Below, piece by piece: positions 1-6,389 of a stretch of 6,489 nucleotides of DNA; position 1 is the first letter of the stretch, and the number at the start of each line of letters is the position of its first letter. The notes below the pieces were generated by a model. It searched no databases, was not told the DNA's origin, and worked only from the letters and a program-made list of their open reading frames with translations. The translations under genes were made by a program, and so were the position numbers. Where the stretch lies: the NCBI GenBank assembly GCA_024643825.1, contig JAHEME010000172.1, positions 1-6,489 on the forward strand, read 5' to 3'. This stretch comes from Chloroflexota bacterium (lineage in GTDB: Bacteria > Chloroflexota > Anaerolineae > Aggregatilineales > UBA3940).

Positions 1-249
1 CATGTCAAGAAGTTTCCGCAGCGCGTCAGCCGAAGCTCTCTCCTTCTCCTGAGCGCGCCCACGAGTTAAAGCAACAATGCCAATGCCAACTAAAGGAGCC
101 ACTACAATCAAAGCTAGAAGACCAAATCCTAAAATAGCCGCATCGGCGCGGAGTCGCCCCTGAGCCAAATTCACTCCTAGAACGCTGCTCCCCAGCACGC
201 AAGCTGCTGCGCCAATGCCAATCAATACTATGCCAACAGTTCGTGTCAC
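1..249 (-). CDS. Two-helix membrane protein, partial (C-terminus beyond left edge)
   Basis: A GTG-started frame stays open for 83 codons and leaves the window, so the C-terminus is missing. The start is supported by an AGGAGG ribosome-binding site 11 nt upstream. The product has a hydrophobic helix at about residues 4-26, a short polar turn (about 28-37), a second helix at about 39-60, then a charged, probably helical stretch rich in Arg, Glu, Ala and Leu that ends ADALRKLLDM at the edge. Two N-terminal helices followed by a cytoplasmic region is what is seen. I recall Chloroflexota proteins with this front end followed by a PCI-like winged helix, and the last residues would fit its first helix, but that is inference. 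It starts 30 nt after the DUF2207 stop and is probably co-transcribed with it. An ATG frame overlapping the same bases gives an implausible Trp/Ser/Cys-rich peptide. Confidence 0.75.
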   Translation of the reverse strand, partial: MTRTVGIVLIGIGAAACVLGSSVLGVNLAQGRLRADAAILGFGLLALIVVAPLVGIGIVALTRGRAQEKERASADALRKLLDM

Positions 250-260
250 GTACTTCTTTC

Positions 261-266
261 CCTCCT
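261..266 (-). promoter_or_regulatory. Shine-Dalgarno site for the GTG-started membrane protein
   Basis: AGGAGG on the minus strand lies 11 nt before the GTG at 249. It is the strongest ribosome-binding match in the window and decides the start and frame of the left-edge gene. Confidence 0.65.
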
Positions 267-279
267 GGGTTAGCCATGA

Positions 280-2217
280 TTAGCCAAAACCTGCGCCCCC
301 ACCGCCGCCACCACCGCCGCCACTGAATCCACCGCCGCCACCACTAAATCCACCACCACCTGAGCTAGAAGATCGGGGCACACTGGTAAAAGTGCTCGCA
401 GTGGAATTGAGCATTGTCATCAATCCTCCTGACATACCGCTCAGACTCGACGCCATTCGGTCGCTCATCCCTTCTAGTGATGGCCCAGGCTTCACAGCCG
501 CACCACGTAGATCGCGTCCACTGCTATCTCCAACAGATTTACCCCTACCAGTAGGGCTATCGATAGGCGAACTCCCACCAAAATACGGTCTTCCTCCTAC
601 GGGGACATACCATTGTGGAACTGGCGTAGCGGGAATACGCGCAAACTTATTTATCCAACTTCGCTCAAGCCCAAATGCAATCGCATAGGGAAGATATTGA
701 TCAAACTGCTCTGTATTTGCGGCTAACTCACCGTATTTCTCTGCGTTTGCCAGATAGGTCTGAAACGCCCGCCACTTAGCAGCCTCTTCTGCTCCTTTAC
801 GGGTCTTTACAGGCATCACACCACTGACTGCCAGCATTGTTACTGCTGCTACCCCTAAGGAAATAAACGGGCACAGGATCGCATCTATACGTTCTACAAG
901 TATTGAAGACGCACAAAATCCTGCGCCTACAGCCAACACCAATCCAACAATCCCCAATCCCACGTACCGCCCACGCACAGACCCCGGACTTGAAGGGAAC
1001 AATCCTGCGTCTACCGTCTCACGATACAGTTCGCTTTGGAGACGTGGAATAGCCGAATAGAATTTCTCGCGAAGATCATCCAGGTCAATTTCATTTCGCG
1101 AACCAAACATCTCTCGCACAAGCAAGTTCTCATAACGTCGTAGTTCGCCAGACGCTTCATTTCCATGTCTACGAAAAACAAAATCCCGCGACGCCATGAT
1201 TCCAAAAACCTTCTTCTCCTGTTCTTCCATCTCAATAATGCCACGGCGCGCAAGGTCTACCACCGTGGCAATAATATCCTGCAAATCTGCCTTTTCATCT
1301 ACCAATGTACCAGCCACGCCCGGTGGCAGGTCGGACGGCGGTTCAGTAAGGTATGCAGGTACAGGGCCTACATCAGGGTCTTTCCCACGTGCAAGCCACA
1401 ACAAATAAATTGCCCCTACGCCACCCAGGAGGAGCAATATCCCAATTGCACCCATCGCTAGATTAGCAATAGGTCGCCATCGTTGATTCCAATCCAAGTT
1501 GGCATCGTACTCTGCTTGCCAGGCAGGCTTTACGGAGGGGATTACTCCATGAGAGAAGATAATGCCTACCTCGAAATACTGCCCGGCAGGAATATTCTTT
1601 GCAGCAAACGTCGCCATCGTTCCATTCGAGGCTAAATCAACGGAGCCCTCATTTCCTGAGAAGTAAGGTGCAACATTCCCATCAAGAACCGCACCAGACG
1701 GCACACGTACTACAACATGACTGCTCTCAACTGGGAAATCGTGTTCCGGACCAACGGCCTTCCAGAAGAATCTGTCACCACTATCATAGACAGCGATCCC
1801 TCCATGAACGGTATACTCCACAGTAAAAACCCGCGTGGCATTCACCGTAGACGGATAAAACCAATTCACCACATACTCGCTGCCGCTTTGAGTAATGTAA
1901 AAAGTATTAGCAGACTCTCCCCTGCGCTGCGCGTATTCCACACCCCCCTCACGTACATGAAAATCCGTCAATTGATCATATTTCTCAACAGGTATATTCC
2001 GGAAACCAAATGTAAACGGCCCCCCGATGAACTCAATCTCAAACACCTCCTGTACCCGAAACGTACCGTCCCCATTTATTTGGACATCAGCATCCCATCG
2101 ATGCCAAAGAAGCGTCTTGCTCTGCGCCGAAGCCACTCCCGGCGACAGAAGCACAAGGCATAGCCCAATTCCAAGCAAAGACCCAAACACCCGAATCGCC
2201 ATGTGGCGTAACTTCAT
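280..2217 (-). CDS. DUF2207 domain-containing membrane protein with Gly-rich tail
   Basis: This is a 645-residue exported membrane protein of the DUF2207 family, whose function is not established. Residues 1-31 form a signal peptide (basic start, hydrophobic core, ASA-Q cleavage site). About 35-225 is the beta-rich extracytoplasmic DUF2207 domain, opening with the typical pattern of alternating strands (DADVQINGDGTFRVQE). A membrane helix follows at about 251-275, ending in the family's positively charged RGKDP. Next come a cytoplasmic segment with a short helical stretch (LQDIIATVVDLARRGIIEM), a pair of membrane helices at about 418-470, a Trp/Tyr-containing helical segment (KWRAFQTYLA, YLPYAIAFGLE) and a tail of almost pure Gly with FS interruptions (620-645), also typical of the family. 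The ATG at 2217 is preferred over the in-frame ATG at 2247 because AGAGG sits 7 nt before it and the signal peptide then starts cleanly. The downstream membrane gene follows after 30 nt. Confidence 0.9.
   Translation of the reverse strand: MKLRHMAIRVFGSLLGIGLCLVLLSPGVASAQSKTLLWHRWDADVQINGDGTFRVQEVFEIEFIGGPFTFGFRNIPVEKYDQLTDFHVREGGVEYAQRRGESANTFYITQSGSEYVVNWFYPSTVNATRVFTVEYTVHGGIAVYDSGDRFFWKAVGPEHDFPVESSHVVVRVPSGAVLDGNVAPYFSGNEGSVDLASNGTMATFAAKNIPAGQYFEVGIIFSHGVIPSVKPAWQAEYDANLDWNQRWRPIANLAMGAIGILLLLGGVGAIYLLWLARGKDPDVGPVPAYLTEPPSDLPPGVAGTLVDEKADLQDIIATVVDLARRGIIEMEEQEKKVFGIMASRDFVFRRHGNEASGELRRYENLLVREMFGSRNEIDLDDLREKFYSAIPRLQSELYRETVDAGLFPSSPGSVRGRYVGLGIVGLVLAVGAGFCASSILVERIDAILCPFISLGVAAVTMLAVSGVMPVKTRKGAEEAAKWRAFQTYLANAEKYGELAANTEQFDQYLPYAIAFGLERSWINKFARIPATPVPQWYVPVGGRPYFGGSSPIDSPTGRGKSVGDSSGRDLRGAAVKPGPSLEGMSDRMASSLSGMSGGLMTMLNSTASTFTSVPRSSSSGGGGFSGGGGGFSGGGGGGGGGAGFG
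283..360 (-). repeat. Low-complexity Gly-codon repeat (DUF2207 tail)
   Basis: A run of GGC/GGT codons encodes about 26 residues of nearly pure Gly, broken by two FS pairs and ending GAGFG. The DNA is an imperfect internal duplication of a GGN-rich block beginning with TTC AGT-like codons. Such tracts change length readily by slippage. It is part of the gene, not a separate element. Confidence 0.8.
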
Positions 2218-2224
2218 CTCGAAT

Positions 2225-2229
2225 CCTCT
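2225..2229 (-). promoter_or_regulatory. Shine-Dalgarno site for the DUF2207 gene
   Basis: AGAGG on the minus strand is 7 nt before the ATG at 2217. The in-frame ATG at 2247 has only a distant AGGAA, so this site decides the start. Confidence 0.6.
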
Positions 2230-2249
2230 CAAGACAAGCCATCTCAATC

Positions 2250-2279
2250 TTGCAACAATTTCCTGTAGATTACTATAAT
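2250..2279 (+). promoter_or_regulatory. Putative sigma-70 promoter for the NUDIX gene
   Basis: TTGCAA (2250-2255), an 18-nt spacer and a perfect TATAAT (2274-2279) predict a start near 2286 and a leader of about 30 nt to the GTG at 2318. Its -10 overlaps the -10 of the opposite promoter base for base, inside the palindrome GATTA-CTA-TAATC (2268-2280). Confidence 0.5.
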
Positions 2280-2300
2280 CAGTTCACTTATACGCCGCAA
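2272..2300 (-). promoter_or_regulatory. Putative sigma-70 promoter for the DUF2207 unit
   Basis: Reading the minus strand, TTGCGG (2300-2295), a 17-nt spacer and TATAGT (2277-2272) form a sigma-70-type promoter. Transcription would start near 2265, giving a leader of about 50 nt to the ATG at 2217. The -35 is weak (3 of 6), the -10 good and the spacing ideal. Predicted by eye only. Confidence 0.45.
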
Positions 2301-2317
2301 GAAAGACACCACAACTA

Positions 2318-2836
2318 GTGAACCAAGAATTAAATCCGGCAAACACTTCCCCAACACGATATACAGTCATCCCGCGCACACTTACATTCATAACCAACGC
2401 TTCCCATCACATACTACTGCTTCGTGGAGCACCAACAAAAACCAACTGGGCAAACCTCTACAATGGAATTGGAGGCCACATTGAACCGGGTGAGACCGTA
2501 GAAGAAGCTGCACGCCGTGAAATCGTAGAAGAAACAGGGATCACTGAGCTTCAAGAGTTTATGCTCCGTGGTACAATCTCAATCAATACAGGAGCAAATC
2601 CCGGAATACTAATTTTCGTCTTCTCCGCATATACGAACCACGCTAATCCACTCAAACATTCTGCCGAAGGAATACCCGAGTGGTGTTCTCCGCGCATTAT
2701 TCCATCGCTACCTCTTGTGCCTGATGTCCCCAAGCTCCTAACAATGCTCTTCCCCATGACCACTGATATATCTACCCTCTTTCACACATACTACACAGAC
2801 GCCCACCTCACATCATTCAATGACCAGTTCTCCTGA
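2318..2836 (+). CDS. NUDIX hydrolase
   Basis: This cytoplasmic enzyme of 172 residues should cleave a nucleoside diphosphate linked to another group (X), using Mg2+ held by the NUDIX box. The box is perfect at residues 53-75: G53, E59, R67-E68, E71-E72 and G74 match GX5EX7REUXEEXGU. It is preceded by the usual strand and NGIGGHIEPGE turn. The overall length and the W44/N49-G50 region recall MutT/MTH1-like (oxidised dNTP) members, but the substrate cannot be read from sequence. The GTG start is the only reasonable one: a stop lies in frame at 2276 and the fold begins at about residue 15. No clear Shine-Dalgarno site precedes it. It is divergent from the DUF2207 gene and 71 nt before the SbnI-like gene. 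Confidence 0.92.
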   Translation: MNQELNPANTSPTRYTVIPRTLTFITNASHHILLLRGAPTKTNWANLYNGIGGHIEPGETVEEAARREIVEETGITELQEFMLRGTISINTGANPGILIFVFSAYTNHANPLKHSAEGIPEWCSPRIIPSLPLVPDVPKLLTMLFPMTTDISTLFHTYYTDAHLTSFNDQFS

Positions 2837-2837
2837 A

Positions 2838-2866
2838 CATGTTTCCTTGCTGGCCCATCAAACATG
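2838..2866. repeat. Inverted repeat CATGTTT-N15-AAACATG (candidate operator)
   Basis: Two perfect 7-base half-sites (2838-2844 and 2860-2866) lie 22 bp apart, about two helical turns, on both sides of the putative -35 of the next gene. The AT-rich stem with a 15-nt loop would make a poor terminator and no U-tract follows, so a protein-binding site is the better reading. Its binding protein is unknown. Confidence 0.4.
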
Positions 2867-2875
2867 CGGCATAAT
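2847..2875 (+). promoter_or_regulatory. Putative promoter of the SbnI-like gene
   Basis: TTGCTG (2847-2852), a 17-nt spacer and CATAAT (2870-2875) predict transcription from about 2882, leaving a leader of about 26 nt without a good Shine-Dalgarno site. The -10 matches 5 of 6, the -35 only 3 of 6. Confidence 0.4.
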
Positions 2876-2907
2876 CTCAAAACTTCCATGTTCCCAGAGC
2901 ACAACGC

Positions 2908-3759
2908 ATGCTACCCACAGCTAATCGCCAAACTGCACTTGATCTACGCATCGTACCCATCGAGAGTGTGATTCCCCATGAACTTGAAGATCCCCAACGC
3001 GCAGAGCCGTTAATCCGCCGTCTCCCAGACGAAGATATACTAAAAAACCCTCCAGTAGTCACTCAACTAATAACGGATCCCACACGCTATGTGATCCTCG
3101 ACGGAACCAACCGTGTTATTGCCCTCAATGCTCTACAATACCAACATATTCTCGTTCAAGTTGTAAGATACGAATCTCCAGAAGTCGAGCTTCATACTTG
3201 GAATCATGTTATCACCAATGCCAATGCCCCAATCATCCAGCATAAGCTAACAGAAATCCCAGGTCTCAACATCAAACCGACAACCGAGCTCCACGCCCGT
3301 GCTGAATTAGCGAGACGAACTATCCTCGGATACCTCCTACGCCCCGACCAAGAGATGCTCTGTTTGGTCGGAGGAGGACTCGACCTCATCCACCGTACCG
3401 AATTACTTCAGAGAATCGTTAGCACCTATCTAGACCAAGGCCATTTACACCGCACCAATCTTGATACACTGTCACCTATGCAAGACATCTATCCAGATAT
3501 GTCCTTAGCTATCATTTTTCCAAAATACGAACCCGTGGAAATCCTAGATCTCGCAGAGGCACAGCTTCGAGTACCGACAGGCATTACCAGACATGTAATT
3601 CATGGACGTGCATTACGTGTAAACTATCCACTTGCACGACTTCGAGCAAGCAAAACGTTACTTGAAAAGAATGATGAGCTAGATAACTGGATTCGCGAAG
3701 AATTTCGTGCAAAGAAAGTCAGGTTTTATGCAGAATCTATCTACCTCTTCGATGAATAA
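2908..3759 (+). CDS. SbnI/SerK-like ParB/Srx-fold protein, probable free-serine kinase or regulator
   Basis: This is a 283-residue cytoplasmic protein with a ParB/sulfiredoxin-like N-terminal domain (about 12-105) and a long C-terminal region. From memory it aligns with staphylococcal SbnI over its whole length. IPHE at 22-25 matches the SbnI region holding catalytic Glu20. LDGTNR at 64-69 matches its DGxHR phosphate-binding motif (Asp58), with Asn in place of His. VQVVRYES...TW (83-98) and the C-terminal VPTGITR (222-228), HGRALRVNYPL (232-242), NW (260-261) and YAESIYL (274-280) are also shared. SbnI makes O-phospho-L-serine from free serine and ATP and regulates siderophore genes; archaeal SerK does the same reaction with ADP. 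No siderophore genes are visible here, so the substrate and role are inferred. The ATG at 2908 is the only good start (in-frame stop at 2872). The other possibility is a purely DNA-binding ParB-like regulator. Confidence 0.72.
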   Translation: MLPTANRQTALDLRIVPIESVIPHELEDPQRAEPLIRRLPDEDILKNPPVVTQLITDPTRYVILDGTNRVIALNALQYQHILVQVVRYESPEVELHTWNHVITNANAPIIQHKLTEIPGLNIKPTTELHARAELARRTILGYLLRPDQEMLCLVGGGLDLIHRTELLQRIVSTYLDQGHLHRTNLDTLSPMQDIYPDMSLAIIFPKYEPVEILDLAEAQLRVPTGITRHVIHGRALRVNYPLARLRASKTLLEKNDELDNWIREEFRAKKVRFYAESIYLFDE

Positions 3760-3815
3760 GCATTACAATTGCGGCACAAATAACTCAAATAGTAGTCCAG
3801 TGCAAAGCCGCGCTC

Positions 3816-3821
3816 TATAAT
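3816..3821 (+). promoter_or_regulatory. Perfect -10 box, probable leaderless promoter
   Basis: TATAAT ends 7 nt before the ATG at 3829, so transcription would begin at or within a base of the start codon. No convincing -35 is seen at 16-19 nt. The box is flanked by a direct repeat CGCGCT (3809-3814 and 3822-3827, 13 bp apart), which could be chance. Confidence 0.5.
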
Positions 3822-3828
3822 CGCGCTT

Positions 3829-4191
3829 ATGGATCTCAACTTCTTCTCAGATCCGGGACTCGCACCAAAAGCTCGCAACGAAATAGAAATCGAGTCCCTT
3901 TTAGTTCGCCCGTATCCAGACGGACGTCGACTACAAATAGATCTCCATATAACACCATTCCTTCCCAACGATAGACCCAATATCGTTGTCACAATAATGG
4001 ACTCATATGGAAAGATTCTTGCATCAGCCAACATAATTGAGACTGTCCAATACAGCTTCAAGATTACGTTACATTTGCCACACGGCTTTGATAGCAACGA
4101 ACTTACCCTCCAAGCCGACCTGTACTTTAGTGAGGAAGCACCTCAAGCAAGCCTCACGCAGCAAGTCTTACTTAAGAAAACTGATATCTAA
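3829..4191 (+). CDS. Small all-beta protein of unknown function
   Basis: I do not recognise this 120-residue protein. It has no signal peptide, membrane helix or cysteine. After a polar N-terminus (MDLNFFSDPGLAPKARNEIE) it shows alternating strand-like segments: IEIESLLVRPYP, RLQIDLHITPF, NIVVTIMDSYG, ILASANIIE, YSFKITLHLP, LTLQADLYFS and a final SLTQQVLLKK. About seven strands in 100 residues suggest a beta-sandwich (C2- or Ig-like), as inference. Coding is supported by ordinary amino-acid composition, a clean stop and operon-like spacing: the kinase begins 37 nt later. No Shine-Dalgarno site precedes the ATG, but a TATAAT lies 7 nt upstream, fitting a leaderless mRNA. A role as partner or substrate of the kinase is conceivable from position only. 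Confidence 0.78.
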   Translation: MDLNFFSDPGLAPKARNEIEIESLLVRPYPDGRRLQIDLHITPFLPNDRPNIVVTIMDSYGKILASANIIETVQYSFKITLHLPHGFDSNELTLQADLYFSEEAPQASLTQQVLLKKTDI

Positions 4192-4218
4192 GTCTCACGC
4201 CAATCACACACATTCAAT

Positions 4219-4223
4219 GGGGA
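4219..4223 (+). promoter_or_regulatory. Ribosome-binding site for the kinase gene
   Basis: GGGGA lies 5 nt before the GTG at 4229. It supports that start, which places the kinase domain about 12 residues in, the usual distance for this family. Confidence 0.45.
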
Positions 4224-4228
4224 ATTAA

Positions 4229-5842
4229 GTGTCCGAAGATCTGGGTGGAAAAATCATAGGAAGATATGAACTTCACGAACGTATCGGTCGCGGCGGTATG
4301 GCGGAGGTTTATAAAGCATACCATGCCCCACTAGATCGGTTTGTGGCGTTAAAGATACTTCATCCATTCCTAGGAGAAGATCCGCAATTTAAGGAGCGTT
4401 TTAGCAAAGAAGCGCGCAACGTAGCCCAACTGCGCCACCCTAATATCGTGCAAGTATACGATTTTGATCTTGATGCTCCCCGCGAGCTTTACTATATGGT
4501 TATGGAGTACATCGACGGCCCCACCTTACGTGCTCGATTGATGCAACAAACATTTCAGGGTGCCAGCCCCGATATCCCAGAAGCCATTCGGATCACACGC
4601 GATCTCGCGTCAGCCCTTTACTATGCACATGCACGTGGGATGATCCATAGGGACCTAAAACCTGGGAACATCATGTTCGACTCTGACGACCGAGTCGTAC
4701 TCACAGATTTTGGCATTGCGCGCATTGTGAGCGGACCAAACGTCACAGCCAGCGGCTCCATGATTGGAACCCCGGCTTATATGTCACCAGAGCAAGGCCT
4801 GGGGCAATCAGGCGATCATAGATCAGACATCTATTCACTCGGCATTGTCCTATATCAACTTCTTACTGGGACAACCCCTTTCAATGCAGACACTCCCATC
4901 GCTATTGTGCTAAAACATGTAAATGATCCTCTGCCACCACCAACCAATATCAATCCAGATATTCCTGATGGATTGGAACGTATCGTCTACAAATCGCTGG
5001 CAAAATCCCCTGAAGAACGATACCAAGCCGTCGACGAAATGGCTGCGCATCTTCAAAATCTCGAGATTGCTTCCCAAATAGCGATTCCAAACAGCAGTAA
5101 GCATGGCGGGATGTACTCGATCTCGACTTCCTCAGGTCAACTTCCAGACTTAATGCTCCCCGATATTCCTGAAGGCCAGAATCGCGGTATTCTGGGTTGG
5201 ATTCTCTTATTGCTTGCTCTCGCAGCTATGATCGGCGGGATCTATGTGTCATTTTCTGGAATGATTGGCCACTATCTTCCCTTCGGAAATGACATCACAT
5301 CAGCACCTGCTCAACAGCCGGAACAAATCATTGGGCTATCTCCCACTCCCACTGTCAAACTAGAAGTTCCCACAGTAACACAAGATATTCAGGCAACAAA
5401 ATTAAGCCTTACAGTCGCAGCTCTGTCAGCTCTTGTGGTAACACCTTCTCCCAACTTGACGCCAGATCTCACATCAACCGCCATTGCCTGTGATTTCGAC
5501 TATGAACTCATAGGCGAAACCCCCCAAGATGGCTCACCATACCCAGCAACCACTTCATTAACAAAGCGTATCCGCATTATTAATGACAGCAAGTGTTCTC
5601 TTGATGATGATACAAGATTGGTCTTTGTCGAAGGCTCGCAATTAGAGGGGCCAGACTTTGTCGAGTTTAACCATCAAATTGATCCACAAGAAGAATATGA
5701 AATCGTACTGGCCTTGCGAACTCCTCCACTAGACACAGCTAACCCTGTCGTTGTAAGTTCATGGCGAATTGTATTACCAAGCGGGCAGCAAGTCGGCCCA
5801 TTACTCACATTCACACTCAATCTATTTTCAGATGGTGGTTAA
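4229..5842 (+). CDS. Transmembrane Ser/Thr protein kinase (PknB type) with NBR1-type Ig-like outer domain
   Basis: A 537-residue Hanks-type kinase. The cytoplasmic catalytic domain (about 13-275) is complete: Gly loop GRGGMAEV (20-27), ATP-anchoring K42, helix-C E61, catalytic HRDLKPGN (140-147, D142), DFG (160-162), an activation loop with T173, S175, S177 and T181 as possible autophosphorylation sites, SPE (186-188) and structural D200. It should therefore be active. A juxtamembrane linker leads to one membrane helix (about 320-342), then a Thr/Ser/Pro-rich linker (about 357-418) and a C-terminal beta domain (421-533). That domain has the layout of the NBR1-type Ig-like fold: DG after the first strand, KRIRIIND, RLVFVEG, SSWRIVLPSGQQVG. 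It replaces the PASTA repeats of classical PknB, so the ligand is probably different. The only cysteines, C421 and C456, are both in it. The GTG start follows the small beta protein by 37 nt, and VKOR follows by 29 nt. Confidence 0.93.
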   Translation: MSEDLGGKIIGRYELHERIGRGGMAEVYKAYHAPLDRFVALKILHPFLGEDPQFKERFSKEARNVAQLRHPNIVQVYDFDLDAPRELYYMVMEYIDGPTLRARLMQQTFQGASPDIPEAIRITRDLASALYYAHARGMIHRDLKPGNIMFDSDDRVVLTDFGIARIVSGPNVTASGSMIGTPAYMSPEQGLGQSGDHRSDIYSLGIVLYQLLTGTTPFNADTPIAIVLKHVNDPLPPPTNINPDIPDGLERIVYKSLAKSPEERYQAVDEMAAHLQNLEIASQIAIPNSSKHGGMYSISTSSGQLPDLMLPDIPEGQNRGILGWILLLLALAAMIGGIYVSFSGMIGHYLPFGNDITSAPAQQPEQIIGLSPTPTVKLEVPTVTQDIQATKLSLTVAALSALVVTPSPNLTPDLTSTAIACDFDYELIGETPQDGSPYPATTSLTKRIRIINDSKCSLDDDTRLVFVEGSQLEGPDFVEFNHQIDPQEEYEIVLALRTPPLDTANPVVVSSWRIVLPSGQQVGPLLTFTLNLFSDGG

Positions 5843-5859
5843 CATCGCATAGTGAGTAC

Positions 5860-5864
5860 AAGGA
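5860..5864 (+). promoter_or_regulatory. Shine-Dalgarno site for VKOR
   Basis: AAGGA lies 7 nt before the ATG at 5872. It rules against the in-frame ATG at 5761, which would put 37 extra residues inside the kinase gene. Confidence 0.6.
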
Positions 5865-5871
5865 TTCGCAC

Positions 5872-6324
5872 ATGTCAAAGACACTACCAATGCAACGTAA
5901 AATAATGTTAGCTCTCGCCCTTTTGGGGCTACTTATCGCTGTCTATCTGACGTGGTCTCACTATAACGAGGGTAGCGCTTTGTGTGCACAGGGGGGTGGG
6001 TGCGACATTGTCCGCGCCAGTCGATATTCTGAGGTTGCGGGCATTCCCATAGCCGCATTTGGGTTATTAGGTTATCTAGCGATTGTAAGCATCCTCTTGC
6101 TCGAACGATGGAAACCATCGATTGAAGAGAATGCCCCTCTTCTGCTTTTTGGCATTACTCTCATTGGATTCATTTACTCTGGCTACCTGACTTATCTCGA
6201 GCTTTTTGTTATTTATGCTTTATGTCCTTATTGTGTCGCTTCCGCAGTAGTAATGACGCTCCTTTTTGCGTTCTCTGTCTACTACTTAATCCGCAATGTT
6301 CCGGACGAGACGGAGATGATTTAA
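5872..6324 (+). CDS. Vitamin K epoxide reductase (VKOR) family disulfide-forming protein
   Basis: This 150-residue inner-membrane protein reoxidises a thioredoxin-like partner outside the cytoplasm and passes the electrons to quinone, so it drives disulfide formation like DsbB. About four membrane helices are visible (10-28, 60-78, 88-110 and 113-140). All four family cysteines are present: the loop pair C38 and C44 (in CAQGGGCDIV) and the active CPYC (118-121). S50 and GIPIAAFGLLGY (57-68) are also typical. The length is that of the bare VKOR core; there is no fused thioredoxin domain, so the partner must be encoded elsewhere. The start at 5872 has a Shine-Dalgarno site and begins just before the first helix. 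It follows the kinase by 29 nt and is probably the last gene of that transcript, since a hairpin terminator follows within 20 nt. Confidence 0.93.
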   Translation: MSKTLPMQRKIMLALALLGLLIAVYLTWSHYNEGSALCAQGGGCDIVRASRYSEVAGIPIAAFGLLGYLAIVSILLLERWKPSIEENAPLLLFGITLIGFIYSGYLTYLELFVIYALCPYCVASAVVMTLLFAFSVYYLIRNVPDETEMI

Positions 6325-6340
6325 TTTCTGCGCACAAAAA

Positions 6341-6364
6341 AGAGGGCAGCTAGGGCTGCCCTTT
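6341..6364. terminator. Bidirectional hairpin terminator after VKOR
   Basis: AGGGCAGC-TAGG-GCTGCCCT forms an 8-bp GC-rich stem with a 4-nt loop; a G-T and an A-T pair extend it. On the plus strand only TTTC follows, a weak U-tract. On the minus strand it is followed by CTTTTTTG, a strong one. It can end the kinase-VKOR transcript and also a transcript arriving from the right. Confidence 0.75.
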
Positions 6365-6389
6365 CAAATTAGTCACTTCAGTGAGTTGA

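Noticed and set aside
26..277. ATG-started minus-strand frame of 83 residues
   Set aside because: It overlaps the end of the DUF2207 gene by a few bases but encodes a Trp/Ser/Arg/Cys-rich, unstructured peptide. The GTG frame at 249 in the same bases gives membrane helices and has a fitting Shine-Dalgarno site.
1717..2163. Plus-strand open frame of 148 residues opposite the DUF2207 gene
   Set aside because: Composition is His/Arg/Pro-rich with no recognisable domain or ribosome-binding site, and the opposite strand is a clear family member. The shorter plus-strand frames at 392-688, 1165-1461 and 2027-2278 fail for the same reasons.
3771..3811. Inverted repeat GCGGC / GCCGC before the small beta-protein gene
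   Set aside because: Only 5 bp with a 31-nt loop and no following U-tract; too weak to call a terminator for the SbnI-like gene.
5761..5871. N-terminal extension of VKOR inside the kinase gene
   Set aside because: The 37 extra residues overlap the conserved last strands of the kinase Ig-like domain, lack VKOR similarity, and the ATG at 5872 has its own Shine-Dalgarno site.
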